A stretch of DNA of 64,000 nucleotides from Clostridiales bacterium (GCA_022801595.1 JAAWSO010000007.1:16123-80122), one strand, 5' to 3'; shown: positions 53,872-62,109, counted from the first letter of the stretch. The notes: generated by a model not told the origin, from the sequence alone. Program-made: numbers and translations.

Positions 53872-54276
53872 ATGAACATTACTTATCGGGAAGGAAAATC
53901 CTTTCAGGCACAGGAATTGAAGGATCTATTTCTTTCGGTTCAATGGGCGTCTGGCCAGTATCCAGAAAAGCTGGTGGTGGCCATGGCCCATTCCGACACC
54001 GTATTTTCCGCTTGGGATGGAGATACCTTGATTGGACTAATCAATGTGCTGGATGATAGTGTGATGAACGCTTATGTCCATTATCTGTTGGTACGTCCTG
54101 AATACCAAGGTCATGGCGTGGGGAAAAAACTGCTCCAAATGGTGAAGGAAGCCTACCAGGATTATTTAAAGATTCTCTTGGTTTCTTATGCGGATGGAGT
54201 GGAATTTTACCGTCGATGTGGGTTCTGTGACCAGGGAAATACGGTGCCCATGTACCTGACATCCCTCTCTGATTAA
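53872..54276 (+). CDS. GNAT-family N-acetyltransferase
   Basis: 134 residues. Single GNAT fold: DTLIGLINVLDDSVMNAYVHYLLVRPEYQGHGVGKKLL includes motif A (residue stretch VRPEYQGHGVGKKLL binds acetyl-CoA), and VEFYRRCGF is motif B. Substrate unknown; close in size to amino-acid or aminoglycoside-type acetyltransferases. ATG 53872 follows AAAGGAGGAGAGG. The 53519-53871 gap holds no other gene; it is AT-rich and carries the cheV promoter region as well. Confidence 0.88.
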   Translation: MNITYREGKSFQAQELKDLFLSVQWASGQYPEKLVVAMAHSDTVFSAWDGDTLIGLINVLDDSVMNAYVHYLLVRPEYQGHGVGKKLLQMVKEAYQDYLKILLVSYADGVEFYRRCGFCDQGNTVPMYLTSLSD

Positions 54277-54279
54277 CGA

Positions 54280-54318
54280 GCCTGCCTGCCCGTCTTGGGA
54301 AGGCAGGTTTCTTTTTTG
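54280..54318 (+). terminator. Intrinsic terminator of acetyltransferase gene
   Basis: AGCCTGCCT (54280-54288) / AAGGCAGG (about 54299-54307), followed by TTTCTTTTTT. Confidence 0.8.
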
Positions 54319-54438
54319 AAATTTTCTTGGCACAATTAAGAAAAAACAAAAATTTGTCAAAGAAAATAGGAAAAATTCATTTGTGTGGTAAATTCTACGA
54401 ATAAGACAGTCCTATGATAAAAAATATTCAAATAATCG

Positions 54439-54470
54439 TTGACTTATTGGAAGAAATATGGCAATATATA
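54439..54470 (+). promoter_or_regulatory. Possible promoter of XRE regulator
   Basis: TTGACT (54439-54444) with CAATAT (54462-54467) at 17 bases, or TATATA at 20. The 54319-54587 gap is otherwise empty. Confidence 0.45.
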
Positions 54471-54587
54471 CATAGAAATTGGTTTTGAGAGAAGCCAAAA
54501 ATCTACTCAGACTAGGAAAGGATGAAACCGCAAAACTGATTTTCCAGATGGATTTTGGAAGTATTGTAAGAGGCTGGTGTTTGAGAG

Positions 54588-54848
54588 ATGCAAAAAGGGA
54601 GTATTTTAAAAGAATTACGAAAAGATAAAAAATTGACCCAAGAGGATGTGGCAGCCATGCTCAAGACCTCTCGGCAGTATTATTCCGATTATGAGTGCGA
54701 AAAATATGAGCTTCCCCTTCATCATCTGGAATTTTTGTCTGAATTTTTTCATGTTTCTACGGATTACCTTTTGGGAAAGACAACCGTCCGTACTCCTTAT
54801 AAAAAAGGGAAAACCGACGATTGCCGTCCCTTGTTAGGGGAAAAATAA
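54588..54848 (+). CDS. XRE-family transcriptional regulator
   Basis: 86 residues. Helix-turn-helix of the lambda-repressor type: LKELRKDKKLTQEDVAAMLKT, RQYYSDYECEKYELPL, FFHVSTDYLLGKT. A short basic tail follows. Weak ribosome site. The two neighbouring genes face it without obvious link, so the target is unknown. Similar in build to the XRE gene at 1.05 kb (both end in the STDYLLG/SSDYLLG motif), which suggests one regulator family in this genome. Confidence 0.82.
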   Translation: MQKGSILKELRKDKKLTQEDVAAMLKTSRQYYSDYECEKYELPLHHLEFLSEFFHVSTDYLLGKTTVRTPYKKGKTDDCRPLLGEK

Positions 54849-54898
54849 ATAGGATTCTCCCAGATAAATTAAAAAGCCCCCACATGTTGCGGCCATCG

Positions 54899-54936
54899 AA
54901 AAGCGTGCAAAGCCAAATTTGGCTTCGCACTTTTTA
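54899..54936 (+). terminator. Intrinsic terminator of XRE gene
   Basis: GTGC-AAAGCCAAA pairs with TTTGGCTT-CGCAC (54905-54930), then TTTTTAG. Confidence 0.7.
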
Positions 54937-54961
54937 GACGTTTCTGTTTGCGCAAATAAAT

Positions 54962-54995
54962 CCCCCTCACCGATATTTTCCGGTGAGGGGGTCTT
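54962..54995. terminator. Terminator of sulP gene
   Basis: CCCCCTCACCG (54962-54972) / CGGTGAGGGGG (54981-54991), eight-base loop; on the minus strand followed by ATTTATTTG. Confidence 0.75.
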
Positions 54996-55029
54996 ATTGT
55001 GCGTATTTTTATGTTATGTTCCGCTTGGA

Positions 55030-56559
55030 TTACGGAAGCATGGCGAGAGAGAACCAAGGGTTTCCCGGCCAGATGCTGTTGGTTGCCACCAATACGGCAC
55101 AACCAACTACGGCCACGCCGCAACAAATCAGAGCGGTAGTAGCCAGTGTTTTTCCTTTTACGGAAAGGAAGGTGGAGGGCTCTTCATTCCGGGCGATGGA
55201 TGCGATGCCCACACCCAAAGAGGCCATTACGAAAGCAGCTACCGTGCCCCATCCAAACCAAGCGCATGCGCTGGCTGCAGCAAAGAGCAGGAAGGAGAGG
55301 CTAATTTGAAACTGAGGTTTCAGGAAGCGTTTGGCTAAATAATACATTCCAGTCAGGAACAAACCAACCCCAACCCCATAAGCCAGGTTGTCGGTAGCCA
55401 CGACTACGCCGACGGTCAGCGCCATGGTCATGGTTTCCTTAATCGGGACTTGATAGGCCTTAAAGACAGAAGCCCAGTGAAAGGTGTGGAAACACACCAC
55501 AAACATAACGGCTACCAAAGCGGCTAATGGAATGGCCCCCAGGAAGAAGGACAGGGTAAACAACAGAATGGCCATTAGCCCGCCTGCCACAAAGGTGGAG
55601 AGGCGTCCGCGTCCGCCTGCCTTTAGGTTGGTTACCGTCATGGCAATCATGGCGCAGCCAGGCATAGCGCCCAGGCTTCCGCAGATGATGTTGCCGATGC
55701 CCTGACCCCGGCATTCCCGGTTCAGGTTACCAGTGGTCTTGGTTTCTTCATTGACCAGCCGGGCAGTGAGCATGGTTTCGATCAGGCCCACGCAGGCGAG
55801 GGAAAGAGAGGTGGGGAGGATGGCCAAGAAGCATTCTCCCGTAAACACATTGGAAATACGGCCGAATACCTGTCCCACATGGTCAAAGCTGGCGGTAATG
55901 GAGCCCATATCCGAAATGGTCATGACGCTGCTTTGGGAAATCATGGTGTAGGCGGTAATGGCCACAATCGCCACGAAGGATTCTGGAATCCGCTTCAGGG
56001 CCGGAACTGCTTTTTTCAGGAAGGGGAACCCAACGATGATGCCGATGCCAATGGCGATCAAGATGAACATTTCCACCGAACTGCCCTGGATGCAGAGCTT
56101 GACTTGGGAAATAAAGATCATAATCGCCAGCCCGTTAACGAAGCCGTGCATCACGCATTCCGGGATAAACCGGACCAGATTCCCCACCCGGCACAGGCCC
56201 ATGATGAGCTGGAAAATACCAGCCAAAATGACGGCGGCAAAGAGATATTCTGGATGGGTGTCCCAATACTGGGCAATCAATCCGGCGGCGATCATAGCCG
56301 TCGCACCAGCGCCGGCGGATACCAGGCCCGGCCGGCCGCCCACAAAAGAAAGAACGATGGTTAGGCAGATCGTGGTATACAGGCCCATATAAGGAGGGAT
56401 ACCGGCAGCAATCATAAAGCCGATCACCTCAGGCAATAGGGCGAAGGTAGTCACCGCGCCTCCCCACAGGTCACCGATGATATTGCCAAACCATTCTTTT
56501 CGTTCCCGCTGAAACCAGCGGCTGAGTTTGCTTGTTTGTTCTGTGCTTGAAATTTGCAT
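55030..56559 (-). CDS. SulP-family anion transporter without STAS domain
   Basis: 509 residues with about 12-14 membrane helices. SulP signatures: GDLWGGAVTTFALLPEVIGF (N-terminal motif), PPYMGLYTTICLTIV, GGRPGLVSAGAGATAM, and VGLIETMLTARLVNE. SulP carriers move sulfate, bicarbonate or other anions. The usual cytoplasmic STAS domain is absent; the sequence stops after the last helix, as in shorter bacterial members. GAGGCG site 12 bases before ATG 56559. Substrate not predictable; neighbours give no hint. Confidence 0.92.
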   Translation of the reverse strand: MQISSTEQTSKLSRWFQRERKEWFGNIIGDLWGGAVTTFALLPEVIGFMIAAGIPPYMGLYTTICLTIVLSFVGGRPGLVSAGAGATAMIAAGLIAQYWDTHPEYLFAAVILAGIFQLIMGLCRVGNLVRFIPECVMHGFVNGLAIMIFISQVKLCIQGSSVEMFILIAIGIGIIVGFPFLKKAVPALKRIPESFVAIVAITAYTMISQSSVMTISDMGSITASFDHVGQVFGRISNVFTGECFLAILPTSLSLACVGLIETMLTARLVNEETKTTGNLNRECRGQGIGNIICGSLGAMPGCAMIAMTVTNLKAGGRGRLSTFVAGGLMAILLFTLSFFLGAIPLAALVAVMFVVCFHTFHWASVFKAYQVPIKETMTMALTVGVVVATDNLAYGVGVGLFLTGMYYLAKRFLKPQFQISLSFLLFAAASACAWFGWGTVAAFVMASLGVGIASIARNEEPSTFLSVKGKTLATTALICCGVAVVGCAVLVATNSIWPGNPWFSLAMLP

Positions 56560-56692
56560 AGAGAATATCGCCTCGAATCATAATAAAATGTCCGAATCCA
56601 TATATTCCACATCGCCGTAGCCCCACGCACAAACTGGCTGCGCCGACGGAATGCTCAAAAGCATAGACCGAAAAGGGTCTGAAAGCATTGTA
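56560..56692 (-). promoter_or_regulatory. Structured leader of sulP, unknown type
   Basis: On the minus strand an extended -10 (TGC-TACAAT, 56692-56687) starts a leader of about 120 bases with hairpins AGACC-CTTTTC-GGTCT and ATGCT-TTTG-AGCAT, then ATTCCGT ... ACGG ... GGAAT closing a multi-branch segment. No family identified. Confidence 0.4.
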
Positions 56693-56832
56693 GCATATTT
56701 TCCACCACAAGAAAAGGTTTTGTGGAAAATTTTTTGGGAAACCCATTTGTCTTGTTCCACGGGACCCAATGGAAAGAAACAGGTGGAATTTGTCAGACAT
56801 CAGAAAAATTTCATCGATTTTCAGATCTCCTG

Positions 56833-56861
56833 TTGAAAAGAGAAAATAATTTTGGTATGAT
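56833..56861 (+). promoter_or_regulatory. Sigma-A promoter of lipoprotein gene
   Basis: TTGAAA (56833-56838), 17-base spacer, TATGAT (56856-56861). Confidence 0.85.
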
Positions 56862-56867
56862 AAAAGT

Positions 56868-57006
56868 ATATCGCCACAGATATTGTGACATTTATTCACA
56901 TGGAATGCCTCGGGGAAGATTCCCCAAAGCAAAACCAATTGTTCCGCCGAGGATGGGAGTTGCGTTTGGTGTTTCGTGCATTTGTCGGCGGGGAAACGGG
57001 GTTATC
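56868..57006 (+). promoter_or_regulatory. Long structured leader of lipoprotein gene
   Basis: About 140 bases. Contains GGGGAA-GA-TTCCCC and a long-range stem CCGCCGA / TCGGCGG whose right arm lies at the ribosome site (CGGGGAAACGGGG), so it could hide that site. Function unknown. Confidence 0.4.
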
Positions 57007-57639
57007 ATGAAAAAAATCATTCGACCAATCCTGGCAGTTGGACTTTGCCTTTGCACCGTGCTGGTATTTGGAGCCTGCTCCAGCAGCCCGAAGGGCGGTG
57101 TATCCCAAGTGGCGCTTTCGGCTGAGGAACAAACGGTTGCGAATGCGGGAACCGATATTTTTGAAAAATACCAGCTGGAAAAGGGTTCCTTCTATGATGT
57201 GACCTTTACCGCATATCGAAACGGCTTGGAGCAGCAGAAAACCATTGTATCCAAAATTATAGCAACCGAGGAAAACGCAAACCTATTGCTCAGCGCCGTC
57301 AATACTGCTGGGATGAATTACAACTGGTCCTTGACCACACCGCAGACAGAAAAGGGAAAACGGGAAAAGTTTGACGTCGCCACGATGACTGAGGACGGCG
57401 TTACCGTACAGATCAGCGGGGTAGGTGAGAGCGGCTTTGCCATGGAGCCCAATACCTCCTATCTGCTCTATTACGTTGCATACAAGAAGAGCAATACTTC
57501 CACCAGCATTTCCGAAGAGCCGTTCAAGCAGTGGAGCACTTTTACCGATAAGGACGCTTTGCTGAAAGATTTTGACTGCGTATATCTGGTGACCATTTCC
57601 TTGACGCCGGATGCCGCTGCAGAAACCACATCGAAATGA
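57007..57639 (+). CDS. Lipoprotein of unknown function
   Basis: 210 residues. Signal peptide KKIIRPILAVGLCLCTVLVF followed by the lipobox FGAC and a Ser run, so it should be lipid-anchored outside the membrane. The mature part (about 165 residues) is soluble with mixed strands: FYDVTFTAYRNGLEQQKTIV, VTVQISGVGESGFAMEP, SYLLYYVAYK. No family recognised. ATG 57007. Divergent from sulP and convergent with the Ser-rich gene. Confidence 0.8.
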   Translation: MKKIIRPILAVGLCLCTVLVFGACSSSPKGGVSQVALSAEEQTVANAGTDIFEKYQLEKGSFYDVTFTAYRNGLEQQKTIVSKIIATEENANLLLSAVNTAGMNYNWSLTTPQTEKGKREKFDVATMTEDGVTVQISGVGESGFAMEPNTSYLLYYVAYKKSNTSTSISEEPFKQWSTFTDKDALLKDFDCVYLVTISLTPDAAAETTSK

Positions 57640-57640
57640 G

Positions 57641-57678
57641 AAAAAACTCCTCCCGGTTTTGCGGGAGGAGTTTTTTCA
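57641..57678. terminator. Bidirectional terminator
   Basis: AAAAAACTCCTCCCG (57641-57655) / CGGGAGGAGTTTTTT (57662-57676), six-base loop. Serves the convergent lipoprotein and Ser-rich genes. Confidence 0.95.
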
Positions 57679-57705
57679 TGGATCTTATTCCAAAGCCAAA
57701 AGGCT

Positions 57706-58284
57706 TCAATATTTTCGGTAATGATTATCGTCCATCATCCGTTTCGCGCGGGTGTCAGCGTCTTTTTTCCGGTGATACCGGGAACGGCCAAGACCGCCGC
57801 CAGCCCCGGGCGGCTTGCGGCTGGAGCTGATTAAAACAATGACCACCACAACCACTCCAGCCCCGATAATGCCCCAGGATACGATTCCGATGATATTTAG
57901 CCGTTTGGAAGAACGCTCAGCCACGTGGAAGACCTGCTCTGGCGCAGTGTTCGATTCCAGCTCAAAAACCATAGTGGAGCTAGCGGGTGCGGAAGAAGGG
58001 GCGCTAGGACTGGAAGCAGCGGAGTTGGGCGAATTGGAACTGACAGGACTAGAAGAGGGCGCGCTGGATGCGGAAACAGTGGAACTGGGCGCACTGGAAA
58101 CCTCAGAACCAGACGATGCGGCACCGGACGAGGTGGAACTGGAGGATGGAGAAGAAGGCATTGTGGTTGGCCTCGTATCAATCTCAGCGAACGCCTGGGG
58201 AGAAAGTCCGGCGATAAGCAGGAGCAGGAAAGTCAGCCCGGTTAAAAAACAAAATGGTGCGATCAATTTTTTACGTGCCATCAT
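57706..58284 (-). CDS. Ser-rich membrane protein, unknown
   Basis: 192 residues from ATG 58284 (ATG 58281 also possible). N-terminal signal or anchor (KLIAPFCFLTGLTFLLLLIAG, then SPQAFAEID), a low-complexity Ser/Ala/Pro region of about 75 residues, a short ordered part (STMVFELESNTAPEQVFHV), a second membrane helix (IIGIVSWGIIGAGVVVVVIVLI) and a basic tail. Looks like an exported protein held by its C-terminal helix. No family recognised. The ribosome site AAGGAAGGAG is about 15 bases from the start. Confidence 0.65.
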   Translation of the reverse strand: MMARKKLIAPFCFLTGLTFLLLLIAGLSPQAFAEIDTRPTTMPSSPSSSSTSSGAASSGSEVSSAPSSTVSASSAPSSSPVSSNSPNSAASSPSAPSSAPASSTMVFELESNTAPEQVFHVAERSSKRLNIIGIVSWGIIGAGVVVVVIVLISSSRKPPGAGGGLGRSRYHRKKDADTRAKRMMDDNHYRKY

Positions 58285-58318
58285 GGGTAGTTTTTTCTGC
58301 TCCTTCCTTCCAATTTTG

Positions 58319-58352
58319 ATAAAAATTCTGCATTGGTTCCCATGCAGAATTG
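58319..58352 (-). terminator. Terminator-like hairpin in leader of Ser-rich gene
   Basis: On the minus strand AATTCTGCAT (58351-58342) pairs with ATGCAGAATT (58333-58324) and is followed by TTTATC. It precedes the gene by about 35 bases, so it may attenuate it. A second hairpin AAACAGCTTGGT/ACCAAGCTGTTT (about 58427-58463) lies between spoIIP and this gene. Confidence 0.5.
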
Positions 58353-58581
58353 GTCTCTTTTCTAGTGTAACAAATTGAGATTCCCGATGATTGAACAATG
58401 TATTAACATTATGCAAAATTATGCCAAACAGCTTGGTTCTTAGCCGGTTTTCACCAAGCTGTTTTGGGAATTCAACTAATCCTTATTATAGCTCATTCTT
58501 TGGAAAAAAAGCCATGAATTTTGCAAATTTGTTACCAATTTGTTTTTTCTTTTTAGAAGTGTCCTAGTTGTTCCAAATCCG

Positions 58582-59733
58582 TTATGAAACCAGGCTGTTG
58601 AGCACCGAAACCAGCGCGTCCCCAAAGAGGCTGGCGGAATACTTCGCTTCCTCCAAGGTGTTTACTTCTGTGCCAAACTCCACCAGCATGGAGCCATGGG
58701 TGAGATTTTGGTTGTACTTGGTAGAGGAAAAAGTTAGAGGACGGATAAAATTATTCTCATATCCTTCGCATGCCTGCTGCACCCGCATGGCTAGCCGCAG
58801 GTTATATTCCCAATCGGGATAGCCCAAAGTGCCGTCGTCGTCGCAGCCGCTGAGGATCATCACTTGGGCTGCCTTTTTGCCATTGACCACAGCCGTAGGT
58901 TTTTTTCTCTCTCCATTGGTTCCGCTGATGGCGTCCCGGTGTACGTCGATGGTCACCTGAATGGTGGGGTATTTCTCCAAATTCTTCTGGATGGTTTCAG
59001 CGGAACGGGTATAGGAACCATTATAGGCGGGGTAATCGTGATAGGTTTTGTCGTGAATCACGCCGATCCCTGCCGCCCGCAGCTTGTCGGCGATGACTTC
59101 TCCCACGCTCATGATGTTTTCTTTCTCATTTTGGCTTCGAGTCGGCATGTCGGAATAGTAGGTATCGGTTTCTTCCGACATGTACGATTCGGAGGAATGG
59201 GTGTGATAGATCAAAACTTGTGGGGTGCCGTCTTTTTTAATGGTCACGTCGGGACGTTCCTGCAACACCTTTTCAATGTCCACCGTATGGTTTTTAGTGG
59301 AATTTTTCACAACAATGTTGTTCCAGGTAATGTTCCCCTGGGTCAATTGGGTTTCCTGAATGGGGTAGGGCTTTCCGGTCCAGGTTTTCTTGGGAACCTG
59401 GGAAGAAACTAAACTGGAAGCGGGAGGAATGGCGGAAGAAACCAACGAACTGGAACCCGCTTGGGAGGAAACCATCTGGGAGATCACGGAGGAGACGTCT
59501 TCCAGGTCGCTGGGCACCATGTGCTCGGTATCCACGTCTCCTTTGAGGGCTTGGGCCACTCCGCCTGGAAGGATAAATCCAGCGGCGGTCATGGCAGTGA
59601 TCTCGCTTTGCGCGGAAAGCGCTGGAATCACCCGTAGCGTAAAACATACCACAGCGATGGAAGTAACCGCTGTGGCAATGGCTCCGATGAAGAGCTTTTT
59701 CCAATTCTTTGGACGAAAAATTTTTAAAATCAT
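58582..59733 (-). CDS. spoIIP: Stage II sporulation protein P
   Basis: 383 residues. Peptidoglycan amidase/endopeptidase that with SpoIID and SpoIIM drives engulfment of the forespore. N-terminal anchor (KKLFIGAIATAVTSIAVVCF), a Ser-rich linker (about 75-110), then the catalytic domain with VLIYHTHSSESYM, DVHRDAISG, STKYNQNLTHGSMLVEFGTE and the typical end VNTLEEAKYSASLFGDAL. Downstream of gpr as in Bacillus; a sigma-E-like promoter lies between them. Confidence 0.95.
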   Translation of the reverse strand: MILKIFRPKNWKKLFIGAIATAVTSIAVVCFTLRVIPALSAQSEITAMTAAGFILPGGVAQALKGDVDTEHMVPSDLEDVSSVISQMVSSQAGSSSLVSSAIPPASSLVSSQVPKKTWTGKPYPIQETQLTQGNITWNNIVVKNSTKNHTVDIEKVLQERPDVTIKKDGTPQVLIYHTHSSESYMSEETDTYYSDMPTRSQNEKENIMSVGEVIADKLRAAGIGVIHDKTYHDYPAYNGSYTRSAETIQKNLEKYPTIQVTIDVHRDAISGTNGERKKPTAVVNGKKAAQVMILSGCDDDGTLGYPDWEYNLRLAMRVQQACEGYENNFIRPLTFSSTKYNQNLTHGSMLVEFGTEVNTLEEAKYSASLFGDALVSVLNSLVS

Positions 59734-59781
59734 ATGGATGCCCGCCTCCCAAAATCCGCCGTAGGGTTGATTACTACCGAT

Positions 59782-59810
59782 ATTTTATGAGAACCTGTCC
59801 CGAATTATGA
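59782..59810 (-). promoter_or_regulatory. Candidate sigma-E promoter of spoIIP
   Basis: On the minus strand TCATAAT (59810-59804), 14-base spacer, CATAAAAT (59789-59782). One mismatch at each element from KMATATT and CATACAMT. Known for spoIIP in Bacillus. Confidence 0.6.
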
Positions 59811-59971
59811 CGGCTACGAGACAGGCGGCCGGACGCTGGAATCCAGCTCCGGCTTTACTGGTATCTTACCACAGGCCAAATAAAATTTTTGTCCTCCTTT
59901 GGAGAACGGCAAAAGAAACGAGAGCGGCGGGAGGAAGGTGTCTCAGAACCCAGGAAACGGGCGTACCTATG

Positions 59972-59992
59972 GGCGCAAGGCCAGGGCCTTGC
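59972..59992. other. Perfect hairpin after gpr
   Basis: GCAAGGCC-AG-GGCCTTGC directly after the gpr stop, without a T-run. The remaining gpr-spoIIP gap (59811-59971) shows no gene. Confidence 0.5.
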
Positions 59993-60889
59993 TTAGCCGG
60001 CGACCAGGGCGGAAAATTCGCTGACGGAAAAGCAGGGGTTGAGGGCGGTATTGATCGCCATGGCGGCCAGGCGGGCGGCCCGGCTGATCAGCAAGTCGAT
60101 TTCCCGAGGCGTCACCACCATTTCAGCCCCTCGCGGCGCGGTCAGCGCCTGTAAGCATTCGGGATGGGGATGGGGCTCTTGGGATCCCTGGGTTAATAAA
60201 TCCGAGGCCAAAGTTCCAGCGTCTACCACAGTGGGCACTCCTAAGGCAATCACCGGCGCGCCTAAGCTGTCCCGGTCGATTTGCGGGCGACGGTTGCCCA
60301 CCCCGGCGCCAGGGGCGATGCCAGCGTCGCTGAGCTGGACGGTGCATCCCAGGCGGTTGAGGCTCCTGGCGGCAAGGGCATCAATGGCAATCACCGCAAC
60401 CGGATTCATTTCCTGGACTAAGCTGTGAAGAACCTCAAAGGTTTCCATGCCCGTATTGCCCAGGACATTGGGGCTGACAGCCGCAACCGGGCGCAGGGAA
60501 TCCACGCCGGTGATCCGTTCCAGTTCCTTGGTGATGTGGCGGGTGGCCAGGACCTGCTCAATGGTTTTTGGGCCCAGGGCGTCGGGGGTGATGGCCCGGT
60601 TGCCCAAGCCGGCCACCAGGACCAAGCCTTCCTTGGGCAGCAGGCGGCGCAGCTCGCCGGCTACGGTCTGCAAATATTGGTTGTCCCCGTCGATGTGGTC
60701 GCTGATGGGCGGCAGCTCAATGGTCACATATTTTCCTTCCGGCTTGTGGAACCGCTGGGCGTCATCGCCCCGCAGCGCCATGCGGGTAACGCGGCAGTTC
60801 CCCTGCTGATGCACCCGGAAATGCTCCGGCGCAAGACGCGCTCCTACCGCTTCGTGTTCTTCTAATGCCAGGTCCGTGCGAAAAAACAT
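59993..60889 (-). CDS. gpr: GPR endopeptidase (germination protease)
   Basis: 298 residues. Degrades small acid-soluble spore proteins at germination; made as a zymogen in the forespore. Family stretches: MFFRTDLALEEHEAVG, KYVTIELPPI, LVAGLGNRAITPDALGPKTIE, SPNVLGNTGMETFE, VIAIDALAARSLNRLGCTVQLSDAGIAPGAGVGNRR region and MVVTPREIDLLI. Shorter than the Bacillus enzyme (about 370) but of usual Clostridial length. GGGAGAGG site. Divergent from rpsT; no clear sigma-F/G promoter was resolved. Confidence 0.93.
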   Translation of the reverse strand: MFFRTDLALEEHEAVGARLAPEHFRVHQQGNCRVTRMALRGDDAQRFHKPEGKYVTIELPPISDHIDGDNQYLQTVAGELRRLLPKEGLVLVAGLGNRAITPDALGPKTIEQVLATRHITKELERITGVDSLRPVAAVSPNVLGNTGMETFEVLHSLVQEMNPVAVIAIDALAARSLNRLGCTVQLSDAGIAPGAGVGNRRPQIDRDSLGAPVIALGVPTVVDAGTLASDLLTQGSQEPHPHPECLQALTAPRGAEMVVTPREIDLLISRAARLAAMAINTALNPCFSVSEFSALVAG

Positions 60890-60961
60890 TGCAATCCTCT
60901 CCCTAATCTGCTATAATTAGCTTCGTTTGGCTGATATTTTTTTGAAAGATCCATAAAAATG

Positions 60962-60990
60962 TTGCATTTTTACGGGTTCCGTGGTATGAT
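60962..60990 (+). promoter_or_regulatory. Sigma-A promoter of rpsT
   Basis: TTGCAT (60962-60967), 17-base spacer, TATGAT (60985-60990). The -35 is inside a hairpin CCATAAAAATG/CATTTTTACGG (60951-60975). Confidence 0.85.
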
Positions 60991-61024
60991 TAATGATACG
61001 TGATAATAAAAAGGAGGTGTTAAT

Positions 61025-61288
61025 ATGGCAAATATTAAGTCTGCAAAAAAGCGCGTTAAGGTTCTTGCAACAAAGACTCTGAGAAACAAGGCGATCAACA
61101 CTGGTCTGAAAACTGATATAAAGAAAGCGAATATCGCCCTCGAAACCAACGCTGACAACAAAGCCGAGGCAGTTCGTGTTGCAATCCGTGCAATCGACAA
61201 GGCGACTGCAAAGGGTATTCTGCACAAGAATACCGCAGCAAGAAAGAAGTCCGCTCTTGCTCACAAGCTGAACGCTGCAAACGCATAA
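61025..61288 (+). CDS. rpsT: 30S ribosomal protein S20
   Basis: 87 residues, normal length. Binds 16S rRNA early in assembly. [20 protein letters not shown] at the start and [20 protein letters not shown] at the end are typical. The protein is Lys/Ala-rich and helical. Strong AAAAAGGAGGTG site. The gpr-rpsT divergent arrangement is common in Firmicutes. Confidence 0.98.
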   Translation: MANIKSAKKRVKVLATKTLRNKAINTGLKTDIKKANIALETNADNKAEAVRVAIRAIDKATAKGILHKNTAARKKSALAHKLNAANA

Positions 61289-61332
61289 GTTCAGCAGGCA
61301 AATAGCCATAGAAGGAAAGCTTCCCTCTGTGG

Positions 61333-61368
61333 AAAAGCAGAACCTACTGGGTTCTGCTTTTTTTGTTT
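61333..61368 (+). terminator. Intrinsic terminator of rpsT
   Basis: AAAAGCAGAACC (61333-61344) / GGTTCTGCTTTT (61350-61361), then TTTTGTTTTC. Confidence 0.93.
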
Positions 61369-61480
61369 TCCCGGCTGTGATCGAACGGAGCCTTTGCGGA
61401 TCAAGCCCTTGTAGACGTCCATGCCAATTTCCCTTCAAATATTTTGTCACAAAATCTTGGACAAATTCACAGAAGATTCA

Positions 61481-61509
61481 TTGACTTTTTTTTCTTTTTT
61501 GAGTATGAT
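61481..61509 (+). promoter_or_regulatory. Strong sigma-A promoter of small membrane peptide gene
   Basis: TTGACT (61481-61486), 17-base T-rich spacer, TATGAT (61504-61509). Confidence 0.88.
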
Positions 61510-61568
61510 AAAAGAAACAAAGCCCACGGGGTCGGAGATCCCAGTTATTTTTGTGGAGGTGCTCGTTT

Positions 61569-61721
61569 ATGAAACTTTGTAAAAGCTGGCGTTGCTTGGT
61601 TGGAATCATTGCGTTGGCAGGCATTGTTGCCGCTGCTGTGACCACCGTTTTCATCTTTTTGGATAAGAAAAAGAAGGATGAAGAAGAACTGGAGCACTAT
61701 TTGGATTGCTCGATTCAATAA
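61569..61721 (+). CDS. 50-residue single-helix membrane peptide, unknown
   Basis: Short gene: GGAGGTG (61553-61559) nine bases before ATG 61569, stop TAA 61719-61721. Begins MKLCKSWRC, then one membrane helix (LVGIIALAGIVAAAVTTVFIF), then a charged cytoplasmic tail with LDKKKKDEEELEHYLD and ends CSIQ. Three Cys residues sit near the two ends (positions 4, 9, 47). Near-consensus promoter and strong terminator show it is expressed as a unit of its own. Function unknown. Confidence 0.8.
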   Translation: MKLCKSWRCLVGIIALAGIVAAAVTTVFIFLDKKKKDEEELEHYLDCSIQ

Positions 61722-61752
61722 GAGGATGGAAAGCTTGCAGAAGCGAAAAAGG

Positions 61753-61805
61753 CAGGCGGAAAGAGACGGGGGTATTTTCCCCGCCCTTTCCGCCTGTTTT
61801 TTTTA
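61753..61805 (+). terminator. Intrinsic terminator of small peptide gene
   Basis: CAGGCGGAAAG (61753-61763) / CTTTCCGCCTG (61786-61796), inner stem CGGGG/CCCCG, then eight T. Confidence 0.95.
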
Positions 61806-62105
61806 TCCATCTGGATGCTTGGTGGGAAGAAACCGTGCTGTACCGTGTTTCTGCCGTAAGCATGGTAGGAGTATAGTTGTATCATTGGGAAGTTACCCAT
61901 GATGCATATTTCCTATTATTTTGTTAATACGAAAGCATCAATCCGAACTCCAAATTATATAAGCCGTTCTCTTTCCTCTTTCTATCCCTATCAAAAAAGC
62001 CAGAGCCAATTCATTCGTTCTGGATTTTTTGATGGATTCCTGGAACTTTTCGTCCGTTGCTAACTTTTTTAATAAATTTTCAAATTCTTTTATTTTTCTA
62101 CAAAA
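61806..62105. other. Gap without recognisable gene
   Basis: AT-rich sequence with no supported reading frame and no clear RNA structure, ahead of the promoter of the permease gene. Confidence 0.4.
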
Positions 62106-62109
62106 TAAA

